A stretch of 64,000 nt of DNA. Source: Streptomyces albofaciens JCM 4342. Its GTDB lineage: Bacteria > Actinomycetota > Actinomycetes > Streptomycetales > Streptomycetaceae. The DNA lies in contig NZ_PDCM01000001.1 in the NCBI RefSeq assembly GCF_008634025.1, positions 3,008,501-3,072,500 on the forward strand, given 5' to 3'. The position numbers and the translations under genes were made by a program. Below, one piece after another: positions 1 to 9,245 of the stretch (within the stretch, counting starts at the first letter, position 1; every line of letters starts with the position of its first letter). The notes under the pieces were generated by a model, which saw only the letters and a list, made by a program, of their open reading frames with translations, made no database searches and was not told where the DNA came from.

Positions 1-795
1 GACTGGGACCTGCGCGGCCACCGGCTGGTGGTGCTCGCCGAGGGTCCGGCCAGCGCCGCCTGGGCCGGTGACTGGCGGCTCGCCGACCCCGACAGCGCCG
101 ACGCCGCGACCCTGCTGGCCTGCGCCCTCGTCTTCCAGGCGCTGCGCGGCAAGAGCAGCGGGGACGCGGCGCGCGATGCCTGCCGCCTGGCCGCCTCCAT
201 GGCGCCCCGCGACCCGACACCGTGGCTGGGCATGCTGATCCTCGCCCGCCGCACCGGCACCCCCGACGAGCGCGAGCACGCCTTCGACCAGGTACGCGCC
301 CGGCACCCGGACCACCACCACGCCCACCACCTGATGGCCGCCTGCCTGGCCGAGCAGCAGCAGGGCGGGGCCGCCGACCCGCTGCACCAGGTCTACGACT
401 TCGCGTACTGGGCCGCCGAACAGGCCCCCGCCGACTCGCCGCTGGCCATCCTGCCTGTCGTGGCGCACGCGGAGCGCTACCGCGCGCTGGCCGCAGCCGG
501 CCTCGAACCGGCGGACCCCGCGGCCTCCGGGCACTGGTCAACCCGCCGCGCGCGCCAGGTCATGAAAGCGGCCTTCGACTGGTGGCTGGAGTGGGAGGGC
601 GAGGGCCACCCGCGCCGCAAGGTGGACCTCAACTTCCTCGCCCACGCCAAGTACTACGAGGGCAGGATGGCCGAGGCCGCCGCCCTCTTCCACCGCATCG
701 GCCCGCACGTCACCGCCGCGCCCTGGTCGTACCCGGACCGGGACGCCCGGAAGGCCTTCAAGGCCGCCCGCGACACCGCCTTCAACACCGCCTGA
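1..795 (+). CDS. Hypothetical TPR-like protein, 5' end cut by window
   Basis: The reading frame is open from base 1, so this is the C-terminal 264 residues of a longer protein that begins outside the window; a GTG at 28 is only an internal candidate. The product is helical and rich in Ala, Trp and charged residues, with tetratricopeptide-like stretches (for example LACALVFQALRG and a later YYEGRMAEAAALFHRIG). No catalytic motif, signal peptide or membrane segment is visible. It resembles uncharacterised Streptomyces proteins and I assign no function. It ends 182 bases before the permease gene, with a short tandem repeat between, so operon membership is doubtful. Confidence 0.75.
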   Translation, partial: DWDLRGHRLVVLAEGPASAAWAGDWRLADPDSADAATLLACALVFQALRGKSSGDAARDACRLAASMAPRDPTPWLGMLILARRTGTPDEREHAFDQVRARHPDHHHAHHLMAACLAEQQQGGAADPLHQVYDFAYWAAEQAPADSPLAILPVVAHAERYRALAAAGLEPADPAASGHWSTRRARQVMKAAFDWWLEWEGEGHPRRKVDLNFLAHAKYYEGRMAEAAALFHRIGPHVTAAPWSYPDRDARKAFKAARDTAFNTA

Positions 796-842
796 CCCCG
801 GCGCCCGGCTGCCGGTCCCCGGCCGCCCCGGGCGCCCGTACG

Positions 843-905
843 ACGCACACAGCACCACGCGCCACGCACACAGCACCACGCGCCACGCACGCAGCACCGG
901 CACCA
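843..905. repeat. 21-bp tandem repeat, about 2.9 copies
   Basis: Two perfect copies of a 21-base unit beginning ACGCACACAGC (843-863 and 864-884) are followed by a diverged third copy. They lie between the partial gene ending at 795 and the permease start at 978. No coding role is apparent. Confidence 0.85.
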
Positions 906-977
906 CGCCGAGCACGACGCACGCCCCCGCACGAAGCGCACCCCGCCCGCGCTCCACGGAAAGGACACCACCGCGCC

Positions 978-2564
978 ATGCTGACGAGCAGTACGGGAAA
1001 CACGGGCAATCCGCAACGGACCGGCAGGCCGGGCGGCCCCGGGGAGATCAGCACGTTCAAGGGCCAGGAGCGGGCCCTGCGCGCCGGCCGCATCGGCACG
1101 CCGGGCCTGCTGCTGTCCGTGCTGGCCGCCAGCGCGCCCCTGATGGTGGTCGCCGGCGTCATGGTCACCACGTACCAGGTCATGGGCATCGTCGGTCAGC
1201 CGCTGCTGTTCGTCATCCTGGGCGTGGTGATGGCGCTGTTCAGCGTCGGCTACGCGGAGATGAGCCGGCACGTCCACAACGCCGGCGCCTTCTACGCGTA
1301 CATCGCACGCGGCCTCGGCGGCACGGCCGGCGCCGGCGCCTCCTTCGTCGCCCTCGCCGCCTACAGCGCCCTGCAGTTCGGCATCTACGGCATCTTCGGC
1401 TTCGAGGTGTCCGGGCTGCTCGACAAGCACCTGGGCGTCGGCGTCGCCTGGTGGGTGCCCGCCCTGCTCGGCGTGCTGGTCATCGGCGTGCTCGGCGCGC
1501 TGAAGATCGACCTGAACGCCAAGGTGCTCGGCGTGCTGCTCGCCGTCGAGGTCGCCCTGATCGTCGTCTTCGACATCGCCTTCGCCGCACAGCCGGGCCC
1601 GCAGGGCCTGTCGCTGCACGCCTTCGACCCGGCCACGCTCGCCGGCGCGGGCCTGGGCACCGCGCTGTGCTTCGCCGTCGCCGCGTTCGTCGGCTTCGAA
1701 CAGGCCCCCGTCTACGCCGAGGAGACCAGCCGGCCGCAGACGGTGGTGGCCCGGGTGATGTTCCTGGCCGTCGGCTTCGTCGCGGTCTTCTTCGCGCTCA
1801 GCTCCTGGCTGGTCGGCGTCGCCACCGGCCCGGACCACGTCGTGGCCACCGCAGGCAAGGAAGGTCCCAACCTGATCTTCGCCCTCACCGGGACCCGGCT
1901 CGGCGGCACCTTCGCCGACATCCTGCATGTGTTCTTCGTGACCGGCATCTTCGCCTCGATGCTCAGCTTCCACAACGTGGTGGCCCGTTACGCCTTCGCC
2001 ATGGGCCGCGAGGGACTGCTGCCCGCCGCCCTCGGCCGTACCGCCAAGTCCAGCGGCGCGCCCGCGCTCGGCTCGCTGCTCCAGTCGGTCGTCTCGTTCG
2101 CCGTGGTGACCGTCTTCGCGCTCACCGACCGGACGCCCGCCGGCGACCCCACCACCCCGGTGCTCAGGCTGTTCACCTGGGGCGGCAACGTGGGCGCGCT
2201 CGGTGTGATCCTGCTGATGGCGACCGCGTCCGTGGCCGTCATCGCCTTCTTCGTACGGCGCGGCGCGGGCCGGGCGCAGGCGGGCCGGCTGCTGGCCGCC
2301 GGGCTGGCCGCGCTCGGCCTGCTGACCGTGCTGGTCTACGCGGTCAAGGACTTCGGTGTACTGGTCGGCGCCGAGGGCTCGGCGCTGAGCTGGGTGCTGC
2401 CCGGCGTCATCGGCCTGGCGGCCCTGGTCGGGCTGGTCCACGGACGCGTGCTGCGCGCCCGGCGCCCCCGGACGCACGCCCGTATCGGCCTGGGGAACGA
2501 AGCGTTCCAGTTGGAGAAGGCGGCGAGTGTGCCGTCCTCGTCGACGCCGCGTGAGGAGAGCTGA
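978..2564 (+). CDS. APC-family amino acid/amine permease
   Basis: This 528-residue integral membrane protein of the amino acid-polyamine-organocation (APC) superfamily probably imports an amine or amino acid across the cytoplasmic membrane. About 12 hydrophobic segments run from residue 38 to 500. The first two helices contain the glycine-rich LLLSVLAASAPLMV and the conserved NAGAFYAYIARGLG region typical of the family. The ATG at 978 is preferred because it follows a purine-rich AAAGGA and the coding signal starts there; the frame is open further upstream only because of GC bias. It ends three bases before the copper amine oxidase start, so the two are almost certainly co-transcribed. From that pairing I infer that the substrate is a primary amine such as tyramine or phenethylamine. 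Confidence 0.9.
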   Translation: MLTSSTGNTGNPQRTGRPGGPGEISTFKGQERALRAGRIGTPGLLLSVLAASAPLMVVAGVMVTTYQVMGIVGQPLLFVILGVVMALFSVGYAEMSRHVHNAGAFYAYIARGLGGTAGAGASFVALAAYSALQFGIYGIFGFEVSGLLDKHLGVGVAWWVPALLGVLVIGVLGALKIDLNAKVLGVLLAVEVALIVVFDIAFAAQPGPQGLSLHAFDPATLAGAGLGTALCFAVAAFVGFEQAPVYAEETSRPQTVVARVMFLAVGFVAVFFALSSWLVGVATGPDHVVATAGKEGPNLIFALTGTRLGGTFADILHVFFVTGIFASMLSFHNVVARYAFAMGREGLLPAALGRTAKSSGAPALGSLLQSVVSFAVVTVFALTDRTPAGDPTTPVLRLFTWGGNVGALGVILLMATASVAVIAFFVRRGAGRAQAGRLLAAGLAALGLLTVLVYAVKDFGVLVGAEGSALSWVLPGVIGLAALVGLVHGRVLRARRPRTHARIGLGNEAFQLEKAASVPSSSTPREES

Positions 2565-2567
2565 CCG

Positions 2568-4559
2568 ATGGCACACAGCGCCATGGACCCCCGGGACGCG
2601 GACGGAACGTCCACCGCCCCGGAAACGCCCGCACCCGCACCGCACCCGCTGGCCCCGCTCACCGCCGACGAGATCACCGCCGCCCGCGAAATCCTGAGCG
2701 ACCAGGGCCTGGTGGCGGAGACCACCCGCTTCCCCCTCGTCCTGCTGGACGAGCCGGACCGGCACACCGTCACTGCGCACCGCCCCGGCGACCCGGTCGT
2801 CCGCCGGCTGCGCGTCACCCTGCTGGACACCGCGACAGGCGCCAGCACCGAGGCGGTCGTCGACGTGACGGCCCGCACGCTGCTCGCGCACCGTGCCCTC
2901 GACCCGGCGGCGGACGGCCAGCCGCCCATCCTCTTCGAGGAGTACGAGCGCTGCGACCAGATCGTCAAGGCCGACCCGGGCTGGCGCGAGGCCATGGCCG
3001 AGCGCGGCATCACCGACACCACCCTCGCCGTCTGCGCCCCGCTCGCCGCCGGGAACTTCGGCCGCGCCGAGGAGACCGGGCGCCGCATGCTGCGCTCGCT
3101 GACGTTCCTGCGCTGCGAGGCCACCGACAACCCGTTCGCGCACCCGGTCGGCGGCCTGGTCGCCGACGTCGACCTGACCGAGCGGCGGGTCGTACGGCTC
3201 GTGGACACCGGCGCGGTCCCGGTCCCCGCCGAATGCGGGCGCTACGAGGCCGAGTTCAACGGCCCGGCGCGCAGCGACCTCAGGCCCCTGGAGATCAGTC
3301 AGCCCGAGGGCCCCTCCTTCACCCTGGACGGACACCGCCTCACCTGGCAGAACTGGTCGCTGCGGCTGGACTTCAACGCCCGCGAGGGCCTGGTCCTGCA
3401 CGAGGTCCGCGTCCGGGACGGCGACCGCGTACGGCCCGTGCTGCACCGCGCCTCGCTCGCCGAGATGGCCGTCCCGTACGCCGACCCCGGCGCGGACCGC
3501 AACTGGATCTGCTACCTGGACGTCGGCGAGTACACCCTCGGCCGCAACGCCAACGCGCTGCGGCTGGGCTGCGACTGCCTCGGCGAGATCGTGTACGTGG
3601 ACGCGGTCGTCCCCGACGACCACGGGGTGCCGCAGACGCTGCCCAACGCCATCTGTATCCACGAGGAGGACCACGGCCTCCTGTGGAAGCACACCAACAT
3701 GTTCGACGACTTCACCGCCGAGAGCCGCCGCTCCCGCCGTCTGGTCGTCTCGTACATCGCCACGCTCGGCAACTACGACTACGGCTTCTACTGGTACCTC
3801 TACCAGGACGGCGGCATCGAGTTCGAGGTCAAGTCGACCGGCCTGGTGCAGACCTCGGCGTCCGCGCCGGGCACCGTCTCCCCGTACGCCACCGAGATCG
3901 CCCCCGGCCTCCATGCGCCGTACCACCAGCATCTGTTCTGCGCCCGGCTGGACCCGGCGGTGGACGGCCACGCGAACACGGTGGAGGAGGTCGATGTCGT
4001 TCCGCTCCCGATGGGCCCGGACAACCCCCACGGCAACGCCTTCACCGTCCGTGCCACCGCCGTCACCGACTCCGGCGAGGCGGGGCGGCTGGCCGACCCG
4101 GCCGCCGGGCGCCGCTGGCGGATCACCAACCCGTCCGTCCGCAACCGGACCGGCCGGCCCGTCGCGTACACCCTGACCCCGCAGCCGTCCGGCCCCACCC
4201 TGCTCGCCCGGCCGGGCTCCCCGGTCGCCGCCCGGGTCGCCTACGCGACCAAACACCTGTGGATCACCCGCAGCGCCGCCGACCGCCGCTTCCCGGACGG
4301 CGACCACCCCAACCAGCATCCGGGCGGCGCGGGTGTCACCGCGTGGTCGCGCCCCGGCGAATCCCTGGAGAACACCGCCCTCACGCTCTGGCACTGTTTC
4401 GGCCCGACCCACCTGCCGCGCCTGGAGGACTGGCCGGTCATGCCGGTCGACCGCTGCGGATTCACCCTCCGGCCGACCGGCTTCTTCGACCGGAACCCGA
4501 CGCTGGACCTGCCGCGCGAGAGCGGCGGGGCAGGGCACTGCCACGCCTCGGGGGCGTGA
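2568..4559 (+). CDS. Copper-containing primary amine oxidase
   Basis: This 663-residue enzyme oxidises primary amines to aldehydes with release of ammonia and hydrogen peroxide. The family's active-site signatures are all present: the topaquinone precursor Tyr403 in TLGNYDYG, the catalytic-base Asp318 in YLDVGEY, the copper ligands His453 and His455 in YHQH, and the third ligand His615 in GPTHLPR. Length matches bacterial phenethylamine/tyramine oxidases. The start follows a GAGGAG ribosome site at the end of the permease gene; an in-frame ATG at 2583 is a less likely alternative. With the upstream permease it forms a self-contained amine import and deamination unit for nitrogen or carbon supply. 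No aldehyde dehydrogenase follows. Confidence 0.95.
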   Translation: MAHSAMDPRDADGTSTAPETPAPAPHPLAPLTADEITAAREILSDQGLVAETTRFPLVLLDEPDRHTVTAHRPGDPVVRRLRVTLLDTATGASTEAVVDVTARTLLAHRALDPAADGQPPILFEEYERCDQIVKADPGWREAMAERGITDTTLAVCAPLAAGNFGRAEETGRRMLRSLTFLRCEATDNPFAHPVGGLVADVDLTERRVVRLVDTGAVPVPAECGRYEAEFNGPARSDLRPLEISQPEGPSFTLDGHRLTWQNWSLRLDFNAREGLVLHEVRVRDGDRVRPVLHRASLAEMAVPYADPGADRNWICYLDVGEYTLGRNANALRLGCDCLGEIVYVDAVVPDDHGVPQTLPNAICIHEEDHGLLWKHTNMFDDFTAESRRSRRLVVSYIATLGNYDYGFYWYLYQDGGIEFEVKSTGLVQTSASAPGTVSPYATEIAPGLHAPYHQHLFCARLDPAVDGHANTVEEVDVVPLPMGPDNPHGNAFTVRATAVTDSGEAGRLADPAAGRRWRITNPSVRNRTGRPVAYTLTPQPSGPTLLARPGSPVAARVAYATKHLWITRSAADRRFPDGDHPNQHPGGAGVTAWSRPGESLENTALTLWHCFGPTHLPRLEDWPVMPVDRCGFTLRPTGFFDRNPTLDLPRESGGAGHCHASGA

Positions 4560-4596
4560 ACGGCCGTCCCCGGACCCGCCCCTGCCTCCGCCCGCG

Positions 4597-4625
4597 GCCC
4601 CGGCCCCGACCCCGGCCCCGGCCCC
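4597..4625. repeat. GGCCCC-type simple repeat
   Basis: A run of five imperfect six-base units (CGGCCC/CCGACC) lies just downstream of the amine oxidase stop codon. It is low-complexity intergenic DNA with no gene. Confidence 0.7.
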
Positions 4626-4703
4626 AGACCCGAAAGATGACGAAAGCCTGACGTCCCGCCCGTAAGACTGGCCGGGCCCCCGGCGCGGTGCTCGAATCGA
4701 GAC

Positions 4704-5492
4704 GTGACCCCGCACGACGACACGCCACGCCCCGGCGAAGCGCCCGCCACCGGGAAAGGCCAGGAAGGCACCGGCCGGGCGGCCGACGGACACGGCACTC
4801 CCGTCGGCCGCCGCCTGGTCCTCGGCATGCTCCTGACCGGCGCCGCGGGCATCGCCACGGCCCCGTACCTGCAACGCGCGTACGACAACTCGCTCGGCGC
4901 CGCCGCCCGGAACGACCCCACCGGCCTGACCGGACTGCTCCCGGCGGGCGGCGGCTTCCGCTACTACTCGGTGACCGCCTCCGTACCGGCCAAGGACGCC
5001 CGCACCTACCGCCTCACGGTGGACGGCCTGGTCGAACGCCCCACCACGTACCGCCTGTCCGACCTGCGCGCGCTGCCGCAGACGCGCCTGGTGCGCGACG
5101 TGCAGTGCGTGACCGGCTGGCGGGTCCCGGACACGCCCTTCACCGGCGTACGCCTGCGCCGCCTCCTGGACGCGGCAGGGGTACGGCCCGGGGCGGGAGC
5201 CGTCCGCTTCACCTGCTTCGACGGCGCGTACAGCGAGAGCCTCACGCTCGAACAGGCCCGCCGCGACGACGTACTGATCGCCCTCACCATGCAGGACAAG
5301 CCGCTGCCGCACGCACACGGCGGGCCGGTGCGGCTGTATGCCGCGCCGATGTACTTCTACAAGTCGGCGAAGTGGCTCTCCGGCATCACCGTCACCGAGC
5401 GGGTCGAGCCGGGCTACTGGGAGGAGCGCGGCTACGACGTGGACGCGTGGGTCGGCCGTTCGAACGGACGCGACGATGCGCCGACCGTCTGA
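4704..5492 (+). CDS. Sulfite oxidase-like molybdopterin oxidoreductase
   Basis: This 262-residue protein has the oxidoreductase molybdopterin-binding fold of the sulfite oxidase/MsrP group. The single cysteine expected to ligate molybdenum is Cys135 in DVQCVTGW. The N-terminus has a disordered stretch, then a paired-arginine sequence GRRLVLGMLLTGAAG near residue 38 that looks like a Tat signal or membrane anchor, so the enzyme probably works at the outer face of the membrane. The GTG start at 4704 is the only good choice before the arginine pair; its ribosome site is weak. The last 17 bases overlap the cytochrome b gene, which suggests translational coupling and that the cytochrome is its electron partner. 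The substrate is unknown. Confidence 0.85.
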   Translation: MTPHDDTPRPGEAPATGKGQEGTGRAADGHGTPVGRRLVLGMLLTGAAGIATAPYLQRAYDNSLGAAARNDPTGLTGLLPAGGGFRYYSVTASVPAKDARTYRLTVDGLVERPTTYRLSDLRALPQTRLVRDVQCVTGWRVPDTPFTGVRLRRLLDAAGVRPGAGAVRFTCFDGAYSESLTLEQARRDDVLIALTMQDKPLPHAHGGPVRLYAAPMYFYKSAKWLSGITVTERVEPGYWEERGYDVDAWVGRSNGRDDAPTV

Positions 5493-6225
5493 GCGCGCGG
5501 CGGGCTGGGCGCAGGTGCGGGCACAGGCACAGGCCTGGGCGCAGGAGCGGGGACAGGCCCGGGCCCAGGCGCAGGCGCGGAGGCAGGCGCAGGCACAGAC
5601 GCAGGCGTCGGTACGGGCGGTGGCCGGCGCGCGCGTACGCCGTTTCACGCCCGCCCAGCGCTGGGTGCACCGCGCCACCGCCACCCTCATGGCCGTCTGC
5701 GTCCTGACCGCGGGCTGCCTCTACCTGCCCTTCCTCGCCCAACTCGTCGGCCGCCGGGCGCTGATGGTCACCGTCCACGAGTGGTCCGGCCTGCTGCTGC
5801 CCGTACCACTGCTGCTCGGTTTGGCCTCACGCGCGCTGCGCACCGACCTGACCCGTCTCAACCGGTACGGGCCGCACGACCGCCGCTGGCTGCGCTCCGC
5901 GCTGCGTCGCGGGTCCGACCGGCCGGCGGGCAAGTTCAACGCGGGCCAGAAGCTCTACGCCGCCTGGCTGGCGGGCGCGGTCCTGGTCATGGCCGGAACG
6001 GGCCTGCTGATGTGGTTCACCCACCTCGCCCCGCTCCTGTGGCGCACCGGCGCGACCTTCGTCCACGACTGGCTGGCGCTGGCGGTCATCGTCGTCATCG
6101 CAGGCCACGTATGGCGGGCGTACGGCGACCCGGAAGCACGCCGGGGCATGCGGACCGGAACCGTCGACGCGGAATGGGCACGGCGGGAGCATCCGCTGTG
6201 GGAGCCGGAGGGGGAGAGGGAGTAG
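5476..6225 (+). CDS. Cytochrome b/b6-domain membrane protein, partner of the molybdoenzyme
   Basis: This 249-residue protein has four hydrophobic helices and four well-placed histidines (His65 in WVHR, His101 in VHEW, His197 in VHDW, His211 in GHVW), the pattern of a two-haem cytochrome b like the formate dehydrogenase gamma subunit. It probably passes electrons between the quinone pool and the molybdoenzyme encoded just upstream, with which it overlaps by 17 bases. The first 45 residues are a run of alternating Ala-Gln and Arg (AQVRAQAQAWAQ and similar), encoded by repetitive GCGCAGGC-type DNA. This looks like a microsatellite expansion rather than part of the fold. The ATG at 5476 lies inside the previous gene. 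Confidence 0.85.
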   Translation: MRRPSERAAGWAQVRAQAQAWAQERGQARAQAQARRQAQAQTQASVRAVAGARVRRFTPAQRWVHRATATLMAVCVLTAGCLYLPFLAQLVGRRALMVTVHEWSGLLLPVPLLLGLASRALRTDLTRLNRYGPHDRRWLRSALRRGSDRPAGKFNAGQKLYAAWLAGAVLVMAGTGLLMWFTHLAPLLWRTGATFVHDWLALAVIVVIAGHVWRAYGDPEARRGMRTGTVDAEWARREHPLWEPEGERE

Positions 6226-6234
6226 GAGGAGGAG

Positions 6235-6288
6235 AGTCGTAGGAGGTGGGGGAGTCGCAGGGGGTGGGAGAGTCGCAGGGGGTGGGGG
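6235..6288. repeat. 18-bp tandem repeat, three copies, after the cytochrome stop
   Basis: Three units of 18 bases starting AGTCG (6235-6252, 6253-6270, 6271-6288) begin ten bases after the cytochrome stop codon. The stop region itself (GGAGTAGGAGG) resembles the first unit. No gene lies in this interval. Confidence 0.85.
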
Positions 6289-6330
6289 TAGTCGTGATGT
6301 TGTCTGGGGCGGGCGGCCCCGTGAGCCTCG

Positions 6331-6903
6331 TCAGCGGACGACGTCGAAGACGTTCTTCTGCAGACCGTTGGCGTAGGCCTCGTGCTCGACCAGCTTCAGC
6401 TTCTGGGCGTCCTTGTCCGTGGCGCTGAAGAGCCGCTTGCCCGCCCCGAGCAGGAGCGGGAAGACGAGCAGGTGGTAACGGTCGATCAGGCCGGCGTCCG
6501 ACAGGGCCTGGTTCAGGGAGAGACTGCCGTGCACGATGATCGGCCCGCCCTCGGTCTCCTTCAGCGCGGCGACGTCGTCCAGCGAGCGCAGGATGGTCGT
6601 CTCGCCCCAGTTCGACACCAGGTCGTCCTCGGTGAGTCTGGTGGAGACGACGTACTTCGGCATCACCTTGTAACCGACGAAGTCCTCCATGTCCGGCCAC
6701 ACCGGGCTGAACGCCTCATAGCTGACCCGGCCCAACAGCATCGCGGTGGCTTCCTGCTGCTCCCGGCCCTTGATGCCGAACGCCTCGGGGAGGAACTCGA
6801 CGTCCTTGAAGGTCCATCCGGAGTTCCGGTAACCGGGCTCGCCACCCGGAGCCTCCGCGACGCCGTCGAGTGAGATGAAAGCAGTGCTGATCAGAGTACG
6901 CAT
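6331..6903 (-). CDS. Dihydrofolate reductase-like (RibD C-terminal domain) protein
   Basis: This 190-residue protein belongs to the RibD C-terminal/dihydrofolate reductase-like family of small NADPH-binding reductases common in actinobacteria. It begins MRTLISTAFISLDGVAEAPG and contains the family's LLGRVSYEAF segment and the GGPIIVHGSLSLNQAL nucleotide-binding segment. The ATG at 6903 is chosen because it is preceded by AGGAGA at good spacing; the frame extends 18 codons further upstream without a ribosome site. It is probably monocistronic. The natural substrate of this subfamily is unknown; being a true folate reductase is unlikely. Confidence 0.88.
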   Translation of the reverse strand: MRTLISTAFISLDGVAEAPGGEPGYRNSGWTFKDVEFLPEAFGIKGREQQEATAMLLGRVSYEAFSPVWPDMEDFVGYKVMPKYVVSTRLTEDDLVSNWGETTILRSLDDVAALKETEGGPIIVHGSLSLNQALSDAGLIDRYHLLVFPLLLGAGKRLFSATDKDAQKLKLVEHEAYANGLQKNVFDVVR

Positions 6904-7024
6904 CCAGGGTCTCCTACCTGTCTCGTGGCCGGGTCTCGGCAGGCTCGGCCGGTGCACGCCGCGCCGGCTTCACGGCTGTAGTAGACCAGCCACCACTGAC
7001 ATCGCGGATCGCGGAGCAACTCAT

Positions 7025-7094
7025 CGCCCGTCGCCGTCCGCCCGTCGCCGTTCGCCCGTCGCCGTCCGGCCGTCGCCGTCCGCCCGTCGCCCGT
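7025..7094. repeat. 14-bp tandem repeat, five copies
   Basis: Five adjacent copies of CGCCCGTCGCCGTC with single-base changes occupy the gap between the reductase gene and the kinase-like gene. The DNA is non-coding as far as I can see. Confidence 0.85.
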
Positions 7095-7120
7095 CCGACC
7101 GGCGGCTCGAACGCGACCGC

Positions 7121-8017
7121 CTACGTCTCCTCCGCCCGGTCCAGAGCGGTCGGCTCCCATGCACGCCGCAGTTGCGCGCGCAGCAGCGGCAGCGGGCTGT
7201 CGTCGCGGCCGCCGAGCCGGTCGGAGAGGAGCGTCAGTGTGTCGCAGCGGGCCAGTTGCAGCGCGCGGGCGCAGGCGCCGCGGTCGAATCCGGCGGCCGT
7301 CGCGACGCGTACGGCCGCCACGGCACCGACCGAGATCGCGAGCCCGGCGACATCCTCGGCGGCGTCCCCGGTCACCGCGTCCGTCCAGTCCAGTACGCCG
7401 CTGATCCGGCCGTCGTCGGACACGAGCAGGTGCTCGCCCTTGAGGTCGTTGTGCACCAGGGTGGCCGGTCCCGCCGCGGCCTCCGCTCCCCGTACGTGCA
7501 GCCTCGGCAGCCACGCGGCGTCGAACTCACCGCGCGCCGCGACGGTTTCCGCCGCCGTCGCGGCCCGGCGCAGCAGTCCGGGCATGTTGCGCGGCGCCTC
7601 CGGCGGTACGCCCAGCGCCTCGGCGTCCGCCACCGGGAGCCGCGCGAGCGCGACGAGCATCCGTACGAGGTCCTCCTCGCCCGTCGCCGGAACCGGGCGC
7701 AGCTCGGCGGAGACCCCGTCCAGCCGGGTGTCGAGGGTGAACGCGCGCCCCCGCACCCAGTCCCCGCTCGCGACGCTCTCCGGCACGGGAACGCCGGTCC
7801 GCTCGCCGACCAGCTCGCGCAGCGCCAGTTCCCGGCGCAGGCGCTCCGATCCGCCGGAGTCGAGCGCGCACCGCACCACATGGTCCGGGCCCACCCACCA
7901 GGACGCGTGGTCGCCGCCTTCACCGATGGGCCGGATGTCCGCGGCACGCACCCCGGGCACGACGTCCTGGACCAGCCGGGCCACTTCTGCCGCGTCCGGC
8001 AGGCGTTCCTCCGTCAT
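7121..8017 (-). CDS. Aminoglycoside phosphotransferase (APH)-family kinase-like protein
   Basis: This 298-residue protein has the APH/choline kinase fold. The catalytic loop is visible as LVHNDLKGEHLLV (Brenner-type HxDxxxxx, with the usual Asn replaced by His) and the metal-binding Asp as GVLDWTDA. The family includes antibiotic kinases, homoserine and fructosamine kinases and many of unknown substrate, so resistance cannot be inferred. The start is uncertain: ATG codons at 8017, 8026 and 8029 are close together and none has a strong ribosome site; I take 8017, where the family alignment begins (MTEERLP). It lies 103 bases downstream of the histidine kinase gene on the same strand and may be read through from it. 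Confidence 0.83.
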   Translation of the reverse strand: MTEERLPDAAEVARLVQDVVPGVRAADIRPIGEGGDHASWWVGPDHVVRCALDSGGSERLRRELALRELVGERTGVPVPESVASGDWVRGRAFTLDTRLDGVSAELRPVPATGEEDLVRMLVALARLPVADAEALGVPPEAPRNMPGLLRRAATAAETVAARGEFDAAWLPRLHVRGAEAAAGPATLVHNDLKGEHLLVSDDGRISGVLDWTDAVTGDAAEDVAGLAISVGAVAAVRVATAAGFDRGACARALQLARCDTLTLLSDRLGGRDDSPLPLLRAQLRRAWEPTALDRAEET

Positions 8018-8120
8018 GATCACCATCATGCCGCAGTCCGCCGCCGCGATGGCGTGACGGCAGGCCGGTACCGCCGCACGGGTGCGCTGACCCGCTGTTC
8101 GCCCGCCGGTCGCCCGCCGT

Positions 8121-9245
8121 TCATCCGCCGGGGAGTTCGACCTCGAACCGGCAGCCGCGCTCCGTGTTGCGCACCGTGGCACGCCCCGCGTGCGCCTCGA
8201 CGATGCCGCGGACTATCGCCAGGCCCAGCCCCGCGCCGCTCCCGCCGTCCGCGCGCGGCGTACGGGCGGGCGCGCCGCGCCAGCCGGTGTCGAAGACGCG
8301 CGGCAGGTCGGCCTCCGGGATGCCGCCGCAGCCGTCCTCCACCGCGAGCACCACCCGGGCGCCGATCTGCCGCGCCGCAACCGCGACCGTGCCGCCGTCC
8401 GGCGTCGCCCGGATCGCGTTGACCAGCAGATTGCCCAGCACCCGGGTGATCTGCTGCGCGTCCACCCGGACCGGCACGGCCGCCACCCCGCCGTCCACCA
8501 GGCGCACCCCGCCCGCGGCGGCCAGCGGCCGGGCGCCCGCGAGCGCGTCGTCCACCAGGTCGTACACCGACACCCGGGACGGCGTCAGGGTCAGCGCCCC
8601 CGCCTGGATACGGGACAGCTCGAAGAGGTCGTCGACCATACCGGCCAGCCGGTCCACCTCCACCCGGATACGGGCGTGATAGCGGGCCGCGTCCGGGCCG
8701 CGTACCACGCCGTCCTCCAGGGCCTCGGCCATCGCCCGCAGGCCCGCCAGCGGCGTGCGCAGGTCGTGGGAGATGCCCGCGATCAGGTCGCGCCGCGCGG
8801 CGTCCAGCGCGCGCTCGCGGTCCCGGGCCCGTGCCAGCCGGGCACTGGTCTCCTCCAACGCCGCGGCCAGCGTCGCCAGTTCGGCCGTCGGCGGATCGGC
8901 GGGCGCGGCGAACCCGCCCTCGCTGCCGACCGTACGCGCCGCGTCCGCCAGCTGCCGGCTCCCCGCGGCGATCCGGCGGCCGAACAGCAGCGCGGCGGCC
9001 AGCGAGACCAGCCCGGAGGCGGCGACCACGGCCATCACCACACCGAGGTCGTGCGCCGAAAGGAACATCGCCTGGGCGACGGCGACCGTTCCGGCCGCCA
9101 TCGTGACGACCGCCAGGGCCCCCGCCGCGAACAGCGACAGCGCGACGGATCGGCGGCGCAGCACCCGCACGGCAGCGGCGGCCGGCAGCCCGGCCGCCAC
9201 GGCGCCGAGGGCGGCCAGCGCGACGATGACGAGGAAGTCGTTCAT
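8121..9245 (-). CDS. Two-component sensor histidine kinase
   Basis: This 374-residue membrane sensor kinase has hydrophobic segments near residues 4-24, 36-58 and 67-88, a HAMP-like linker, and the phospho-accepting His160 in ISHDLRTPL. It is followed by the N box [15 protein letters not shown], the G1 box VEDGCGGIP and the G2 box [11 protein letters not shown]. The extracytoplasmic part is very short, so it may sense within the membrane or through a partner. The start codon overlaps the stop of the response regulator gene (ATGA at 9242-9245), showing co-translation. The DM13 protein is first in the same operon and is a candidate for part of the signal or output. Confidence 0.92.
   Translation of the reverse strand: MNDFLVIVALAALGAVAAGLPAAAAVRVLRRRSVALSLFAAGALAVVTMAAGTVAVAQAMFLSAHDLGVVMAVVAASGLVSLAAALLFGRRIAAGSRQLADAARTVGSEGGFAAPADPPTAELATLAAALEETSARLARARDRERALDAARRDLIAGISHDLRTPLAGLRAMAEALEDGVVRGPDAARYHARIRVEVDRLAGMVDDLFELSRIQAGALTLTPSRVSVYDLVDDALAGARPLAAAGGVRLVDGGVAAVPVRVDAQQITRVLGNLLVNAIRATPDGGTVAVAARQIGARVVLAVEDGCGGIPEADLPRVFDTGWRGAPARTPRADGGSGAGLGLAIVRGIVEAHAGRATVRNTERGCRFEVELPGG

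Noticed and set aside
654..5690. A continuous minus-strand open frame of over 1,600 codons opposite the permease, amine oxidase and molybdoenzyme genes.
   Set aside because: It is antisense to genes with intact catalytic motifs, has the amino acid composition of a GC-bias shadow and lacks any recognisable domain.
7025..7094. A CRISPR-like array from the 14-bp repeats.
   Set aside because: The units are directly adjacent with no spacers and no cas genes; this is a simple tandem repeat. The same applies to the other arrays in the window.
7121..8017. An aminoglycoside resistance kinase.
   Set aside because: The APH fold is shared by many metabolic kinases, and the catalytic-loop Asn is replaced; the sequence gives no support for a drug substrate.
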